From Lewinellaceae bacterium (GTDB lineage Bacteria; Bacteroidota; Bacteroidia; Chitinophagales; Saprospiraceae): 64,000 bases of DNA. Both the position numbers and the translations under genes were made by a program. Positions 38,239 through 48,233 of this stretch are shown one piece after another. Under the pieces are notes generated by a model that saw nothing but the letters and a program-made list of their open reading frames with translations, searched no databases and was not told where the DNA came from. Location of the stretch: NCBI GenBank assembly GCA_020636135.1, contig JACJYK010000001.1, positions 854,501 through 918,500 on the forward strand, given 5' to 3'. Every line of letters starts with the position of its first letter. Within the stretch, counting starts at the first letter, position 1.

Positions 38239-40029
38239 ATGGCATTAAATGGAGCAGACTGGATTTTTATCATAGCCTTTTTCATCATTTCTCTGGTGAT
38301 AGGCCTGGTGGTAGCCAAGCAGTCCGGAAAGAATACTTCCGAATTTTTCCTTTCAGGACGCAGCATGCCCTGGTGGTTATTGGGTGTTTCCATGGTGGCC
38401 ACAACATTCTCGGCAGACACACCCAATCTGGTGACCAGCATCGTGCGCCAGGACGGAGTTGCTGGAAACTGGGTATGGTGGGCATTTCTGATCACAGGAA
38501 TGATGACGGTATTCATTTACGCCAAGTTATGGCGGCGTTCCGGAGTCCTGACGGATCTCGAATTTTACGAGCTTAGATATTCAGGCAAGATGGCTGCTTT
38601 CCTGCGTGGATTCCGGGCTATTTACCTGGGATTTTTCTTCAATGTCATGATTCTGGCAACCGTTTCACTGGCTGCGATAAAGATGGGAAGTATCATGCTG
38701 GGCCTGCAGCCTTGGCAAACCTTGCTTTATGCCTCGGTCATCACGGTGATCTACAGTGCCATGGGTGGACTGCGGGGTGTGATCATAACGGATTTTTTCC
38801 AGTTTGGTATCGCCATGGCCGGATCGATCATTGCCGCCATTGTTATCATGCAACTGCCCCAGGTTGGTGGCGTCCGCCAGTTACTTTCCCATCCGGAGGT
38901 ACAGGCAAAACTGAACATTTTACCCAACCTGTCAGACCCTGACCAATTGTGGTCGCTATTGATATTGCCGCTGGCGATACAATGGTGGAGCGTATGGTAT
39001 CCCGGAGCTGAGCCGGGAGGCGGTGGTTATATTGCACAACGGATGCTTGCAGCTAAAGATGAAAATCACGCCGTTGGGGCAACCATGCTTTTCAATGCAG
39101 CGCATTATGCTTTGCGGCCCTGGCCCTGGATCCTCATCGCTCTGGCATCCCTGGTCGTATTCCCGCAACTGGAACACATTCAGTCTGCATTTCCTCAGAT
39201 TCCGGTGGATAAAATCGGTCATGACCTTGGATATCCGGCCATGCTGACTTTCCTGCCCCACGGACTGTTGGGATTGGTCGTCGCATCATTGATCGCGGCA
39301 TTTATGTCAACATTGTCAACACAACTTAACTGGGGATCGAGTTACCTGGTTAACGATTTTTACCGTCGGTTTATCAATCCAAATGCATCCGAGAAGCAGC
39401 TCGTTTCTGCCGGGCGTATCTCAACAGTGGCGTTGATGATCTTTGCCGCCATTTTTGCATTGTTGTTGACAGACGCGTTACAGGGCTTTTCGATCTTGTT
39501 GCAAATCGGAGCCGGAACCGGCTTGATTTTTATCCTGCGCTGGTTCTGGTGGCGGATCAATGCGTATAGTGAATTAGCCGCGATGGTAATCTCATTTGCT
39601 GTTGCACTCTATTTTGAATTGCTGCACACCAGATTGGGATTTGATCCGGTTTCAACGCACTGGAAACTGATTATCGCTGTCGGGATAACGACTGTAGGAT
39701 GGTTGATTGTCACCTTCCTGACCAGACCCACCGAACATAAGACCCTGGTCAATTTCTACCAGGTGACACAGCCGGACGCCACCGGATGGAAACCGGTCGT
39801 GGAGAGTGCCGTAAAGGAGGGTGCTTTGCATAAAGATCAGATCCAGCACGGTAAGCTTCCATTGCAGATCGCATGCATTTTTATTGGTTGCTTTGCTATC
39901 TACGGTTCATTATTTGCAGCTGGATTCTGGATATATGGAAGAATTGTATCCGCCATTATCGGTACTGTCATCGCAGGTCTGTCTATAACCGGGCTCCTGA
40001 TCCTCTGGAACCGGATCAGGAATTTATAG
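38239..40029 (+). CDS. Sodium:solute symporter family (SSS) transporter
   Basis: The 596-residue protein has about 13-15 transmembrane helices of the LeuT-like SSS fold. Early segments include GLVVAKQSGKNTSEFFLSGRSMPWW (two shorter motifs: NTSEFFLSGR and SMPWWLLG) and SADTPNLVTS; a GGYIAQRMLAAKD segment and the SLIAAFMSTLSTQLNWGSSY sodium-site helix follow. It imports an unknown solute, likely a sugar, with sodium. I start at MALNGADWIFI; a TTG ten codons upstream is possible. It is divergent from the sugar-kinase pair and convergent with DUF1501, with one base between stops. A link to salvage of released sugars is an inference. Confidence 0.88.
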   Translation: MALNGADWIFIIAFFIISLVIGLVVAKQSGKNTSEFFLSGRSMPWWLLGVSMVATTFSADTPNLVTSIVRQDGVAGNWVWWAFLITGMMTVFIYAKLWRRSGVLTDLEFYELRYSGKMAAFLRGFRAIYLGFFFNVMILATVSLAAIKMGSIMLGLQPWQTLLYASVITVIYSAMGGLRGVIITDFFQFGIAMAGSIIAAIVIMQLPQVGGVRQLLSHPEVQAKLNILPNLSDPDQLWSLLILPLAIQWWSVWYPGAEPGGGGYIAQRMLAAKDENHAVGATMLFNAAHYALRPWPWILIALASLVVFPQLEHIQSAFPQIPVDKIGHDLGYPAMLTFLPHGLLGLVVASLIAAFMSTLSTQLNWGSSYLVNDFYRRFINPNASEKQLVSAGRISTVALMIFAAIFALLLTDALQGFSILLQIGAGTGLIFILRWFWWRINAYSELAAMVISFAVALYFELLHTRLGFDPVSTHWKLIIAVGITTVGWLIVTFLTRPTEHKTLVNFYQVTQPDATGWKPVVESAVKEGALHKDQIQHGKLPLQIACIFIGCFAIYGSLFAAGFWIYGRIVSAIIGTVIAGLSITGLLILWNRIRNL

Positions 40030-40030
40030 A

Positions 40031-41575
40031 CTATAGTTTTACCATGCGCAGGGTGCGTTGCCCCAGTGTTGTCATCAGGTAAATGTAATAGGTTCCAGGA
40101 ATTAAGCGGTGAGTATCCAGCTCGATCGTCTGCGGACCTGAGGCAAGATTCCCATCGTACAGGGTGCTGATCACCGATCCCAGGACATTCATAATCTGAA
40201 TGCGGACTTTTCCGCCCGGATGTTCCCACACCAATTTACCCGACTGACGGATTGGATTTGGTACAATACTGGCAGTTGAAAAGGATGAGTAGCTATGCCG
40301 GCTGCTGGTCGCTGTACTGCAATTTTTCAGGATAGGTAAACTCTGGTATTCCGGATACAACAGCAAGCCAACTTTCTCCTTTGGTATTTCAAACCAGTGT
40401 TCGAAAAGAGAGCCGTAGATATTGCGGAAATCGTGCTGTAGGGCAACGCCTTCCAGCGGGTCCACATCATCGGGTATCTCCGGGTTATGGCCTACAATGC
40501 TCCCTTCCACACAGGATCCAAATAAGAACAAAGGAGCAGCCGATCCGTGATCGGTACCCAGGCTGTAATTGGAACGGATCCGCCGCCCGAACTCGGTGAA
40601 GGTCATTCCCAGAACTTTTTCCTGGTATCCCAGGGCGTTGAGGTCAGCCTGAAATGCGGCGATAGCCGAGGACAATTCTTCCATTAAATCAGCATGTGCC
40701 CCCTTGGTTGCATCGCCAGGGGTGATCTGGTTGGCATGGGTGTCGTATCCACCCATGGAAGCAACATAAATTCGGGTCTGGAGTCCTCCGGAGATGAGCA
40801 GGGCAACATTGCGTAATTGGTTGGCCAGGTTATTATTTTCCGGATAGCTCACCTGGTTTTTACCTTTCTCAGCTGCTGCCTGGATAACGTCCGAGTATTG
40901 ATTGGTTTTTAATATGGCATCTCTCAGGAAAGCAAGTTCGTCACCATAGTAAGTGTCCGGAGCATTACCGGCCGTGCTGATCGTGAGTGGCGCCAATGCA
41001 AAAGGATCGTTCACACTCATTGAAAAATTTCCTCCGATACCCTGACAGGTTTCGCTGACCGTACCCTGCATGGTGATCGCAAAAGGGTCCGGATCTTCCG
41101 CATTCGGGTAACCTTCAGGATAGCCCGGATACAGATCGTCCAGGTATCTGCCCAGCCATCCGGTATTCAGGTACTGATCGGAAGCAGAACCGGATGTCCA
41201 GATATCCGTGGACCGGAAATGGGACCTGTTCTGTTCCGGATAGCCAACTCCCTGGATGATTTGCAGTTGTCCTTCCCGGAACATTTCAGCCATTGGAGCC
41301 AGAGCCGGGTGAAGGGCAACCTGATCGGTCAGCTTAATGCCTTGGGTTTCCGGTATCAGCAGATTGGCCCGTGCTCTTGATAAACCATCGTATTGATCTA
41401 AAGGAAGGACCATATTCAGTCCGTCATAACCTCCCGAACACTGGATCAGGACCAGGATCTTATCGGTATTCTCCGTGAGATAACTTAATAATTTCCGGTA
41501 CGTTTGGTTTAAACCGGGTAGGGCAACGGGGAGTGTGGCCAGCGATGTATTTCGCAGAAAAGTTCGGCGTTTCAT
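40031..41575 (-). CDS. DUF1501 protein with Tat-type start and T9SS sorting domain
   Basis: The 514-residue protein begins MKRRTFLRNTSLATLP, a twin-arginine signal with a weak hydrophobic stretch. The DUF1501 body (alkaline-phosphatase-like fold) runs to about residue 430, with QCSGGYDGLNMVLPLD, GGYDTHANQ and FTEFGRRI. The last 80 residues are a type A T9SS C-terminal sorting domain: IVPNPIR, the central MNVLGSVI and PGTYYIYLMTT. Tat and T9SS signals in one protein imply folding with a cofactor before outer-membrane passage. It lies 11 bases downstream of the DUF1800 gene, its usual partner. No substrate is known for this pair. Confidence 0.92.
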   Translation of the reverse strand: MKRRTFLRNTSLATLPVALPGLNQTYRKLLSYLTENTDKILVLIQCSGGYDGLNMVLPLDQYDGLSRARANLLIPETQGIKLTDQVALHPALAPMAEMFREGQLQIIQGVGYPEQNRSHFRSTDIWTSGSASDQYLNTGWLGRYLDDLYPGYPEGYPNAEDPDPFAITMQGTVSETCQGIGGNFSMSVNDPFALAPLTISTAGNAPDTYYGDELAFLRDAILKTNQYSDVIQAAAEKGKNQVSYPENNNLANQLRNVALLISGGLQTRIYVASMGGYDTHANQITPGDATKGAHADLMEELSSAIAAFQADLNALGYQEKVLGMTFTEFGRRIRSNYSLGTDHGSAAPLFLFGSCVEGSIVGHNPEIPDDVDPLEGVALQHDFRNIYGSLFEHWFEIPKEKVGLLLYPEYQSLPILKNCSTATSSRHSYSSFSTASIVPNPIRQSGKLVWEHPGGKVRIQIMNVLGSVISTLYDGNLASGPQTIELDTHRLIPGTYYIYLMTTLGQRTLRMVKL

Positions 41576-41586
41576 TCATTATGTTT

Positions 41587-43236
41587 TTAAGCCAGATAAT
41601 ATTCAGGCATGCTTAACAGGGTAAAAACCAGATCCAGGAGTTTACGTCTCAGGGCTTCTTTAATTTCCACATCATTGGGATTGGAAAGGTATTCTCCATA
41701 TTCCAGCTTCCATTCGTAATCAGGCAATCCCGGTATCAGGGTGTTTTTTAAGGTGTCATATTGCCCTTGCGTAATGGGCTGTGGCAGCAACCAGGCGATC
41801 CACTCATTCAGCAGCGTGTAGATGTCGGAAGGATCGCTGGTCAATTCCAGTAGTTTGAACGGATCAATGATGATCGGCTCCAGGTTGTTCCCTCCTTTTC
41901 TACCAGTCACGATATTGATCCAATCCTGACGATTGCGCAGGGTCGTGGAATTGATCCAATTCTGGTAAAAGCTGGGTTCCTGGTAATACGCTTTCCACCC
42001 TGCTACATCCGGCGCGCTGAAAAGACGCATGTCCATCGCGTCGACAGCCCGGTTAAGTAAAAGGTGGAATACATAGGTGGGAACCAGTCCTACGGGGCTT
42101 GTAGTGGAGAAGTTGCGGACAGTGCTTCCGACAAAATCCATCGGATTTTTTATCATCGCCCCATAGAGTTCTGCATCGTAAAAATGACTGCTCCCGAACA
42201 ACTGGCGCAGTACCGGTTTTACTTCAAAATTGCTTGTCACCAGCGTATCAGCCATTGGCTCGATGATGTTTTCCTCTACAAATTCGTCGATACGGTAGTA
42301 GACGAAAAACTGATATAGATTACGGCACAGAAAACGGGCCGTCTCCTTTTTTGAGAACAGAATGTCGATGAGGGTCTTGTACTCATTAGCTCCTCCATTG
42401 GCAATGGAGACCTCATCAAAGCGGGGACTTAACTTTTTGGTGCTCTTATCGTGCCGGCTGGATCGGAAGATTGACTCAACAGGTACTTGCTGCTGGGCAA
42501 AAAAACCTTTATCACGCCAGCCTGTGAGGATTTTGGCTATGGCAACTACATCTTCCTCCGTATAGTTGGTATAATCGCCGGGACCAACTTGCGGACCTTT
42601 TCCAATGGTGAATAATTCCAGGAGCTCGCGAGCATAATTCTCATTTGGTGCCTCTACGGTATTGTCATTACCATTCAGAAAGCGCAACATAGCGGGGTCG
42701 ATCGTAATTTCTTTAGCCAGGTCACGGAAATTGCCGGTGGCATGTTTACGCAACAACTGGGCATAGGAATAATTGTACTTGGGATCGTTGACATCACTTA
42801 CCACAAAATGGTTGTGCCAGAACAACCACATTTTTTCCCGGATGTTGATGTGTGGCTCCAGGGCTAGCTGCATGGTCCAGGACAGCAGTGACTGCCTACG
42901 GAATCGCACTTCATCATTGTTCGTATCCTGGGGGCTATAGGGCTTATCAACCCAGGTGGTACCTATTGGGGCATTGACATCATTCTCGTCATTGAAATTG
43001 ACCGGAGGGTCAGGCATGGGGAGATCTTCTAATAAACGATTCAGGGTTGCTTCCAGGCCCAGGTTTACGGATTCTATGATCTGGTCAGGCGAAGTGCCGA
43101 ATAACGTGCGGCGAAGCAGATGTCCTGCTTCCTGTTCAGTCCAGAGCCCTGCATAAGAGTCTAAGTTTTGCCTTGGCGGCGGCGGGATGAATGCAAGATT
43201 GTTTACCGGCTTTTGTAGAAATGTTCGACGATCCAT
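41587..43236 (-). CDS. DUF1800 protein
   Basis: The protein has 549 residues from the ATG at 43236 (another ATG is seven codons upstream at 43257). DUF1800 marks are AGHLLRRTLFGTSPDQI near residue 30-45, MWLFWHNHFVVS, NENYARELLELFTIG and LVFTLLSMPEYYLA at the C-terminus. The start MDRRTFLQK looks like the beginning of a Tat signal, but no hydrophobic stretch follows and there is no T9SS sorting domain at the end. The gene heads a two-gene unit with DUF1501. The two families are frequently neighbours in Bacteroidota and Planctomycetes, and their reaction is not known. Confidence 0.9.
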   Translation of the reverse strand: MDRRTFLQKPVNNLAFIPPPPRQNLDSYAGLWTEQEAGHLLRRTLFGTSPDQIIESVNLGLEATLNRLLEDLPMPDPPVNFNDENDVNAPIGTTWVDKPYSPQDTNNDEVRFRRQSLLSWTMQLALEPHINIREKMWLFWHNHFVVSDVNDPKYNYSYAQLLRKHATGNFRDLAKEITIDPAMLRFLNGNDNTVEAPNENYARELLELFTIGKGPQVGPGDYTNYTEEDVVAIAKILTGWRDKGFFAQQQVPVESIFRSSRHDKSTKKLSPRFDEVSIANGGANEYKTLIDILFSKKETARFLCRNLYQFFVYYRIDEFVEENIIEPMADTLVTSNFEVKPVLRQLFGSSHFYDAELYGAMIKNPMDFVGSTVRNFSTTSPVGLVPTYVFHLLLNRAVDAMDMRLFSAPDVAGWKAYYQEPSFYQNWINSTTLRNRQDWINIVTGRKGGNNLEPIIIDPFKLLELTSDPSDIYTLLNEWIAWLLPQPITQGQYDTLKNTLIPGLPDYEWKLEYGEYLSNPNDVEIKEALRRKLLDLVFTLLSMPEYYLA

Positions 43237-43257
43237 GGATTGGTTTTTATCATACAC

Positions 43258-43672
43258 GTAAATCCGATGTCCCTGGTTGGACGCTTATCGGAACATTTGG
43301 TTTAATTTGATTTTCCCTAAAGAATTTAATTGACGGACAGACGGTCCGAAAGACCGTATTCAATGAATTATCAATCAATTGATTATGGTATTTGTTGGGC
43401 TAAAGGGTATAGTGAAAATAATATCGAATTCATCAAATTCAGGTGTTTATTGATCCGGGAATAGATTTAGACTATGAAAGGTTATCCCAACCCCGGCTTG
43501 AAATTTGTTCCTGCTAGCAACAAGTATCCGCAAACGGCCTTTTATTGCAACATCACGCACCGGAATCTTCTTGCCGAAGTCTTCCTGAAAATTATTTAAA
43601 GGTCGACTTGGCTGCGTTCCGGTAAAACACGGGCGTTTATGCGGAGTGGAGCGACAGAAAACAATATCTTGG
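43258..43672. other. Divergent spacer between DUF1800 and the first fucosidase, with two inverted repeats
   Basis: These 415 bases hold the control regions of two divergent units. At 43341-43357 a six-base inverted repeat (ACGGTC, five-base loop, GACCGT) could form a hairpin, and at 43373-43384 AATCAATTGATT is a perfect 12-base palindrome. They may be operators. A minus-strand frame of 98 codons covers 43447-43743 but overlaps the fucosidase start and has no family-like features, so I leave it out. Confidence 0.45.
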
Positions 43673-45919
43673 ATGGTCATGGGGAGAACAGTGTATTGGA
43701 ATGTATTGCAGAGCGTGCTTGGTCTGGGGATCGTCCTGGCCATGACAGGGTGTTTCCATGGTGATCAGGAGGACCGACAACAGATTTCGGTGGCGGCCGG
43801 AGCGACTGAGGAACAGCTTCTTGATAAATCATTGGAAGTGCATCCCGCACCTCGTCAGTTAAGCTGGCAGAAACTGGAAATGACGGCTTTTCTGCATTTT
43901 GGTATCAATACATTTACAGACCAGGAATGGGGCGACGGGACTGACAAGCCGGATCTGTTTAATCCCTCCCGGCTGGATACCAGGCAATGGATCAGGACGC
44001 TCAAAGATTCAGGGTTCAAACTGGCCATGCTTACCGCCAAACACCACGACGGGTTTTGTTTGTGGCCTTCCCAGTTCACCGACTATTCGGTCAAAAGCAG
44101 CCCCTGGCAAGATGGTCAGGGTGATGTCATGCGTGCGTTTGTAGATGCCTGTCATGAATTTGGACTGAAGGTAGGTGTCTATCTTTCACCATGGGACCGG
44201 CACGAAAAGACCTACGGCAGTGATGCTTACAACGACTATTTCGTCCGGCAGCTGACTGAGCTGCTGACCAACTATGGTCCGGTGGATGAGGTTTGGTTTG
44301 ACGGCGCCAATGGGGAAGGACCCAATGGGGTTAAGCAGGAGTACGACTGGAGCCGGTATTTTTCAACGGTTCGGGCACTGCAACCAGAGGCGGTTATTGC
44401 AATCATGGGTCCTGATGTCCGGTGGGTAGGCACGGAGACCGGATTTGGCCGGGAGACCGAGTGGAGCGTGATACCTATTGCCTATCAGTCCACGGATACT
44501 TCCGTATCCACACAGAATAGTAAAGGCATTTACCGCCCACAGATCAATCCGATGGATTACGATCTGGGCAGCCGGGAGAAACTGATTGGCGCCACTGAGC
44601 TGGCGTGGTACCCTGCCGAAGTGGATGTCAGCATACGGCCGGGTTGGTTTTATCATGCCAATCAGGATGAGCAGGTAAAGACGGCTGAGCAATTGCTGGA
44701 GATCTACCTGACATCCGTAGGACGAAATGCAGTCCTCCTTTTGAATGTGCCTCCTGATCAGCAAGGCAGGATCTCGCCTATCGATTCAACCCACCTGGCT
44801 GCATTTCATCAATCCCTTGAGGAGATTTTTCGGACCAATCAGCTAGCCGGAGGGACCATCACTCCTTCCACCAGTAAAAAGAGGCTTGAAACCGGATACC
44901 TGACCGACGGTTCCCTGACAACCTATTGGGAGCCCGATGCGGATGATGCTTCCCCATCGATATCCGTAGAATGGGAACAGCCCCACTTATTTGGGATCAT
45001 GGCATTGCAGGAACCTATTCAGGAAGGACAGCGCATTGAAAAATTCATCCTCGAAGCATATGTTGATGATGTGTGGCAGTCGATAGCGGAAGGAACTACC
45101 GTGGGATATAAGCGGATATTGCATTTTCCGACAATTAAAACACAGCGGGTACGACTCATTTTTCCGGAATACCGCGGGCCAGCTCCACGGATTGCTTCCT
45201 GGGGTCTGTACAAGGATCTGCCTCAGGTTTATTTTGAACCCAAAGGCATGGCCTTCAGCGATAATCTGCGTATCACGCTGCATACCGATGATCCGGATGC
45301 GTTGGTTTATTATACGGTGGACGGCACCACTCCGACTGTGAAATCGAAGCGGTATGCTGGCCCCATTGAAATATTTGGTACCACCGAGATCAGGACCATT
45401 GCAGTTTCGCCTTCCGGGACAAAAGGATTTGTAAAATCCCAGTTGTACAATAAAGCACGCTATAAGATCCTCCTAGAACACGCCCCGGATATCCGCTATA
45501 CGGCAGGGGGAAGTCTGATCCTTTCAGACGGCATACGCGGTGGTACCCAATTTGATAATAATCGCTGGCTCGGATTTCAGGGCGAAGACCTGGAAGCCAT
45601 TATTGATCTGGGCACCCTGGGCCGTATGGATGGCATTACCCTGCATTTCCTGGAAGATTTAAGCCAGAAAATCTTTCCGCCGGAATACGTAGATATTTAT
45701 GTAGGCACCAATCTTAAAAATTGGAGAAAGATAGGGCGTTTGCGCCCTGAATCCGGCGAAACATCCAATCTGCCCAGGACCGTAGACCTGTCCTTGGACC
45801 GGAACCTGGAAAATATCCGCTTCATCAAAGTATTCGGTAAAAACCAGACCATTCCGAAAGGGATGCAGGATGAGGGCGATCCTGCTTGGATCTTTATCGA
45901 TGAAATCAGTATCAGATAG
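43673..45919 (+). CDS. GH29 alpha-L-fucosidase lipoprotein with F5/8C and hexosaminidase-C-type modules
   Basis: The 748-residue enzyme starts at the ATG at 43673 (a GTG nine codons upstream and an ATG two codons down are alternatives). A lipobox-like LAMTGC sits near residue 25. The GH29 domain covers about 60-390: FLHFGINTFTDQEWG, TAKHHDGFCLWPS and the nucleophile aspartate in EVWFDGANG. An F5/8 type C-like domain follows (about 395-510), then a chitobiase/hexosaminidase C-type domain (YYTVDGTTPT) and a second discoidin-like region to the end. The domain pattern fits the B subgroup, which prefers alpha-1,3/1,4-fucose, as an inference. It releases fucose from glycans at the cell surface. Confidence 0.93.
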   Translation: MVMGRTVYWNVLQSVLGLGIVLAMTGCFHGDQEDRQQISVAAGATEEQLLDKSLEVHPAPRQLSWQKLEMTAFLHFGINTFTDQEWGDGTDKPDLFNPSRLDTRQWIRTLKDSGFKLAMLTAKHHDGFCLWPSQFTDYSVKSSPWQDGQGDVMRAFVDACHEFGLKVGVYLSPWDRHEKTYGSDAYNDYFVRQLTELLTNYGPVDEVWFDGANGEGPNGVKQEYDWSRYFSTVRALQPEAVIAIMGPDVRWVGTETGFGRETEWSVIPIAYQSTDTSVSTQNSKGIYRPQINPMDYDLGSREKLIGATELAWYPAEVDVSIRPGWFYHANQDEQVKTAEQLLEIYLTSVGRNAVLLLNVPPDQQGRISPIDSTHLAAFHQSLEEIFRTNQLAGGTITPSTSKKRLETGYLTDGSLTTYWEPDADDASPSISVEWEQPHLFGIMALQEPIQEGQRIEKFILEAYVDDVWQSIAEGTTVGYKRILHFPTIKTQRVRLIFPEYRGPAPRIASWGLYKDLPQVYFEPKGMAFSDNLRITLHTDDPDALVYYTVDGTTPTVKSKRYAGPIEIFGTTEIRTIAVSPSGTKGFVKSQLYNKARYKILLEHAPDIRYTAGGSLILSDGIRGGTQFDNNRWLGFQGEDLEAIIDLGTLGRMDGITLHFLEDLSQKIFPPEYVDIYVGTNLKNWRKIGRLRPESGETSNLPRTVDLSLDRNLENIRFIKVFGKNQTIPKGMQDEGDPAWIFIDEISIR

Positions 45920-45997
45920 GCATTGCCCACGCTGTTACCGCCCTGTTAATAAAGATGTAATATAAACGCAGACTACCCACAATCAACTGCAGAAATG

Positions 45998-46005
45998 TAA
46001 TTTTG
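45998..46005 (+). promoter_or_regulatory. Putative -7 element for the second fucosidase
   Basis: TAATTTTG matches TANNTTTG and lies 31 bases before the ATG at 46037. No well-spaced TTG is present upstream, so the promoter call is moderate. It suggests that the second fucosidase and GH20 genes can be expressed apart from the first fucosidase. Confidence 0.45.
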
Positions 46006-46036
46006 GGCCTTGTTCCACCAAATGCATGCACTTAAT

Positions 46037-48220
46037 ATGTCCAAAAAACTGCTCTTGATAAACCTGCTTGCGGTTCTTTTGCTTCAATGTACTTCCAATG
46101 AGGATCGTCCTTCCGTGACTGATAATCCAGGATCCGTGGCTATGCCACAATTTGACCAGTCTACCTGGGAAGCCCGGAAATTCAGCATGTTTATCCACTG
46201 GGGTTTATATTCGATCCCTGGAGGGGTATGGAAAGGAAAACAAATCGAAAAAGGTTATAGTGAACAAATCCAGGCCTACGCTGCCATTCCGCGTGATGAG
46301 TATGCCGAGCTGGCCAAACAGTTCAACCCTTCCAATTGGGACCCGGACCATATTGTCCAGATCGCCAAGGAAGCAGGAATGCAGAGCATCGTACTGACAG
46401 CTAAACACCACGATGGCTTTTGTCTTTTTGCATCCAACGAAACGGATTTCGATGTGGTCGATGCAACGCCTTACGGCAAAGATGTGGTCAAAGGACTTGC
46501 CGATGCATGTGCACGGGGTGGTTTAAAATTTGGGTTGTATTATTCGCTGATCGACTGGCATCATCCGGCCGGTAGCCCCATATCGAAGAGTAATTCGGAT
46601 CCGATCTCCGCGGAGCTGCATGCCTACAATCTGGCTCAGGTCCGGGAATTGCTGACCAATTATGGTCCGATCGATCAATTATGGTTTGATATGGGAGCTC
46701 CGACACCCGAACAAAGCAACGAATACCGCGACCTGGTCAAATCACTGCAACCCGAATGTCAGATCAGCAGCCGGGTCTGGAACCAGGACGGCGATTTTTT
46801 TGTAATGGGAGACAATCAATATCCCGAGGTTTCCATCCAGGCACCCTGGCAGGTGCCCGCTTCCATGTTTGATGAAACCTGGGGGTACCGGTCGTGGCAG
46901 AAGCGGGGAGATCCCCGTGCGAAAGCAGCGGAGAAACTGCATTCACTGGTCCGGGTTGCCGGAAGTGGCGGTGTTTACCTTCTCAATATTGGACCTGAAG
47001 GTGACGGCACGGTGGTGCCGTTTGAAGAAAAGGTATTGCATGAAATGGGTCAATGGATCACCCACAATGGCAAGGCGGTATTTGATACAAAACCGACTTC
47101 TTTCGGGGTTCGGACCTGGGGCGCAGTTACTGCCGGCAATGAGTTAGGGAAGCTGTATGTCACGATCCTCGAACATCCTCAGGATGGTAGGATCAGCCTG
47201 TACGGATTACAGAATCAGATCCTCAGAGCCTACCCGTTGGCTAATCCCTCGGTTGAATTGCCGATCGCAAAACAAGGAAAGAATGTAACATTCGACGTAA
47301 CGTCTATGGTTTCCGATTCCATGGGAACAACCGTAATGGTTGTTGAAATAGGAGGGGCACCGGACTTTTATCCTCTCCGGACCGTTATCCCCAAGGCAGA
47401 AACCTATACCATGGATCTGAAGAATGCAAAAACCTACAAAGCCTATGTTGGCGATAAATACCAGAGCATTACCGAGGTGAATAATTGTTTGCAGTGGTTC
47501 CTGCAAAGCACAAAAGCCGGTAATTATGCCATTCGCCTTTCCTATACCAATGAAGAGGTCGGGCGAAATTTTACCTTAAAGGTCGGGGACAACACTTTCC
47601 CGCTGACGTTGGAAAAATCCGAACCGGAAGAAATTCCTGCACCTTCAGGTATTGCCTTTGGTAATTTCCTGATGGCAGAGCCTATCTATGAAGATGCTTC
47701 ATTCAGCACAATTCACGGGGTGCTCTATAATCTCGCCTACTCCAGGCCATGGGGTTATGACGGCTCAAGGACATTCGTTGAAAAGAATGATTGGGAACAG
47801 GGTAAGCCTTACGATTTGAATCTGCCGGATGTAGGCTCTCAATACATTGGGTTCAGCATGTTTTCTCCGAATGATCAGGTAATGATGTCAACCATAACTG
47901 CGGATGATGGTGTCGCCTTATGGGTGGGAGGGAGAAAACTACTGGAGACTTTTGCCCCGGCTCCCCAGAAGACATACCTCGTTGAAATTCCCCTTGAACA
48001 GGGCAACAACCAGATGATGTTTAAATTTTATAATTCAAAGGGATCCAGCGAAGTCACCATACAGCATGATGTCGTTGCTGCGCGTTATCGTAAGACGGCA
48101 GGAAACATCAACCTGCAGGAAGGATCCATCGTGCCGGTAGAGATCCGGGCTTCATCTCCATACGCAGATCTTGGATTTGTCAATTTCAAAATGGAGATCG
48201 TGCCGGTAGATAATTTGTAA
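46037..48220 (+). CDS. GH29 alpha-L-fucosidase lipoprotein, second copy
   Basis: The 727-residue protein has a lipoprotein signal (LLLINLLAVLLLQC) from the ATG at 46037. The GH29 barrel covers about 45-345: FSMFIHWGLYSIPGG, TAKHHDGFCLF, LYYSLIDWHHP and the nucleophile in DQLWFDMGAP; FDETWGYRSW lies later. This form resembles the A subgroup, with broad aryl-fucoside activity, in contrast to the neighbouring copy. The C-terminal 350 residues form beta-rich modules unlike those of the first fucosidase, with a PA14-like part near ITADDGVALWVGG. It is followed after 13 bases by the GH20 gene. Confidence 0.92.
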   Translation: MSKKLLLINLLAVLLLQCTSNEDRPSVTDNPGSVAMPQFDQSTWEARKFSMFIHWGLYSIPGGVWKGKQIEKGYSEQIQAYAAIPRDEYAELAKQFNPSNWDPDHIVQIAKEAGMQSIVLTAKHHDGFCLFASNETDFDVVDATPYGKDVVKGLADACARGGLKFGLYYSLIDWHHPAGSPISKSNSDPISAELHAYNLAQVRELLTNYGPIDQLWFDMGAPTPEQSNEYRDLVKSLQPECQISSRVWNQDGDFFVMGDNQYPEVSIQAPWQVPASMFDETWGYRSWQKRGDPRAKAAEKLHSLVRVAGSGGVYLLNIGPEGDGTVVPFEEKVLHEMGQWITHNGKAVFDTKPTSFGVRTWGAVTAGNELGKLYVTILEHPQDGRISLYGLQNQILRAYPLANPSVELPIAKQGKNVTFDVTSMVSDSMGTTVMVVEIGGAPDFYPLRTVIPKAETYTMDLKNAKTYKAYVGDKYQSITEVNNCLQWFLQSTKAGNYAIRLSYTNEEVGRNFTLKVGDNTFPLTLEKSEPEEIPAPSGIAFGNFLMAEPIYEDASFSTIHGVLYNLAYSRPWGYDGSRTFVEKNDWEQGKPYDLNLPDVGSQYIGFSMFSPNDQVMMSTITADDGVALWVGGRKLLETFAPAPQKTYLVEIPLEQGNNQMMFKFYNSKGSSEVTIQHDVVAARYRKTAGNINLQEGSIVPVEIRASSPYADLGFVNFKMEIVPVDNL

Positions 48221-48233
48221 AAAAACCTTAGTT

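Noticed and set aside
43447..43743. A 98-codon minus-strand frame upstream of and overlapping the first fucosidase
   Set aside because: It has no signal or domain-like features and overlaps the lipoprotein signal of the fucosidase.
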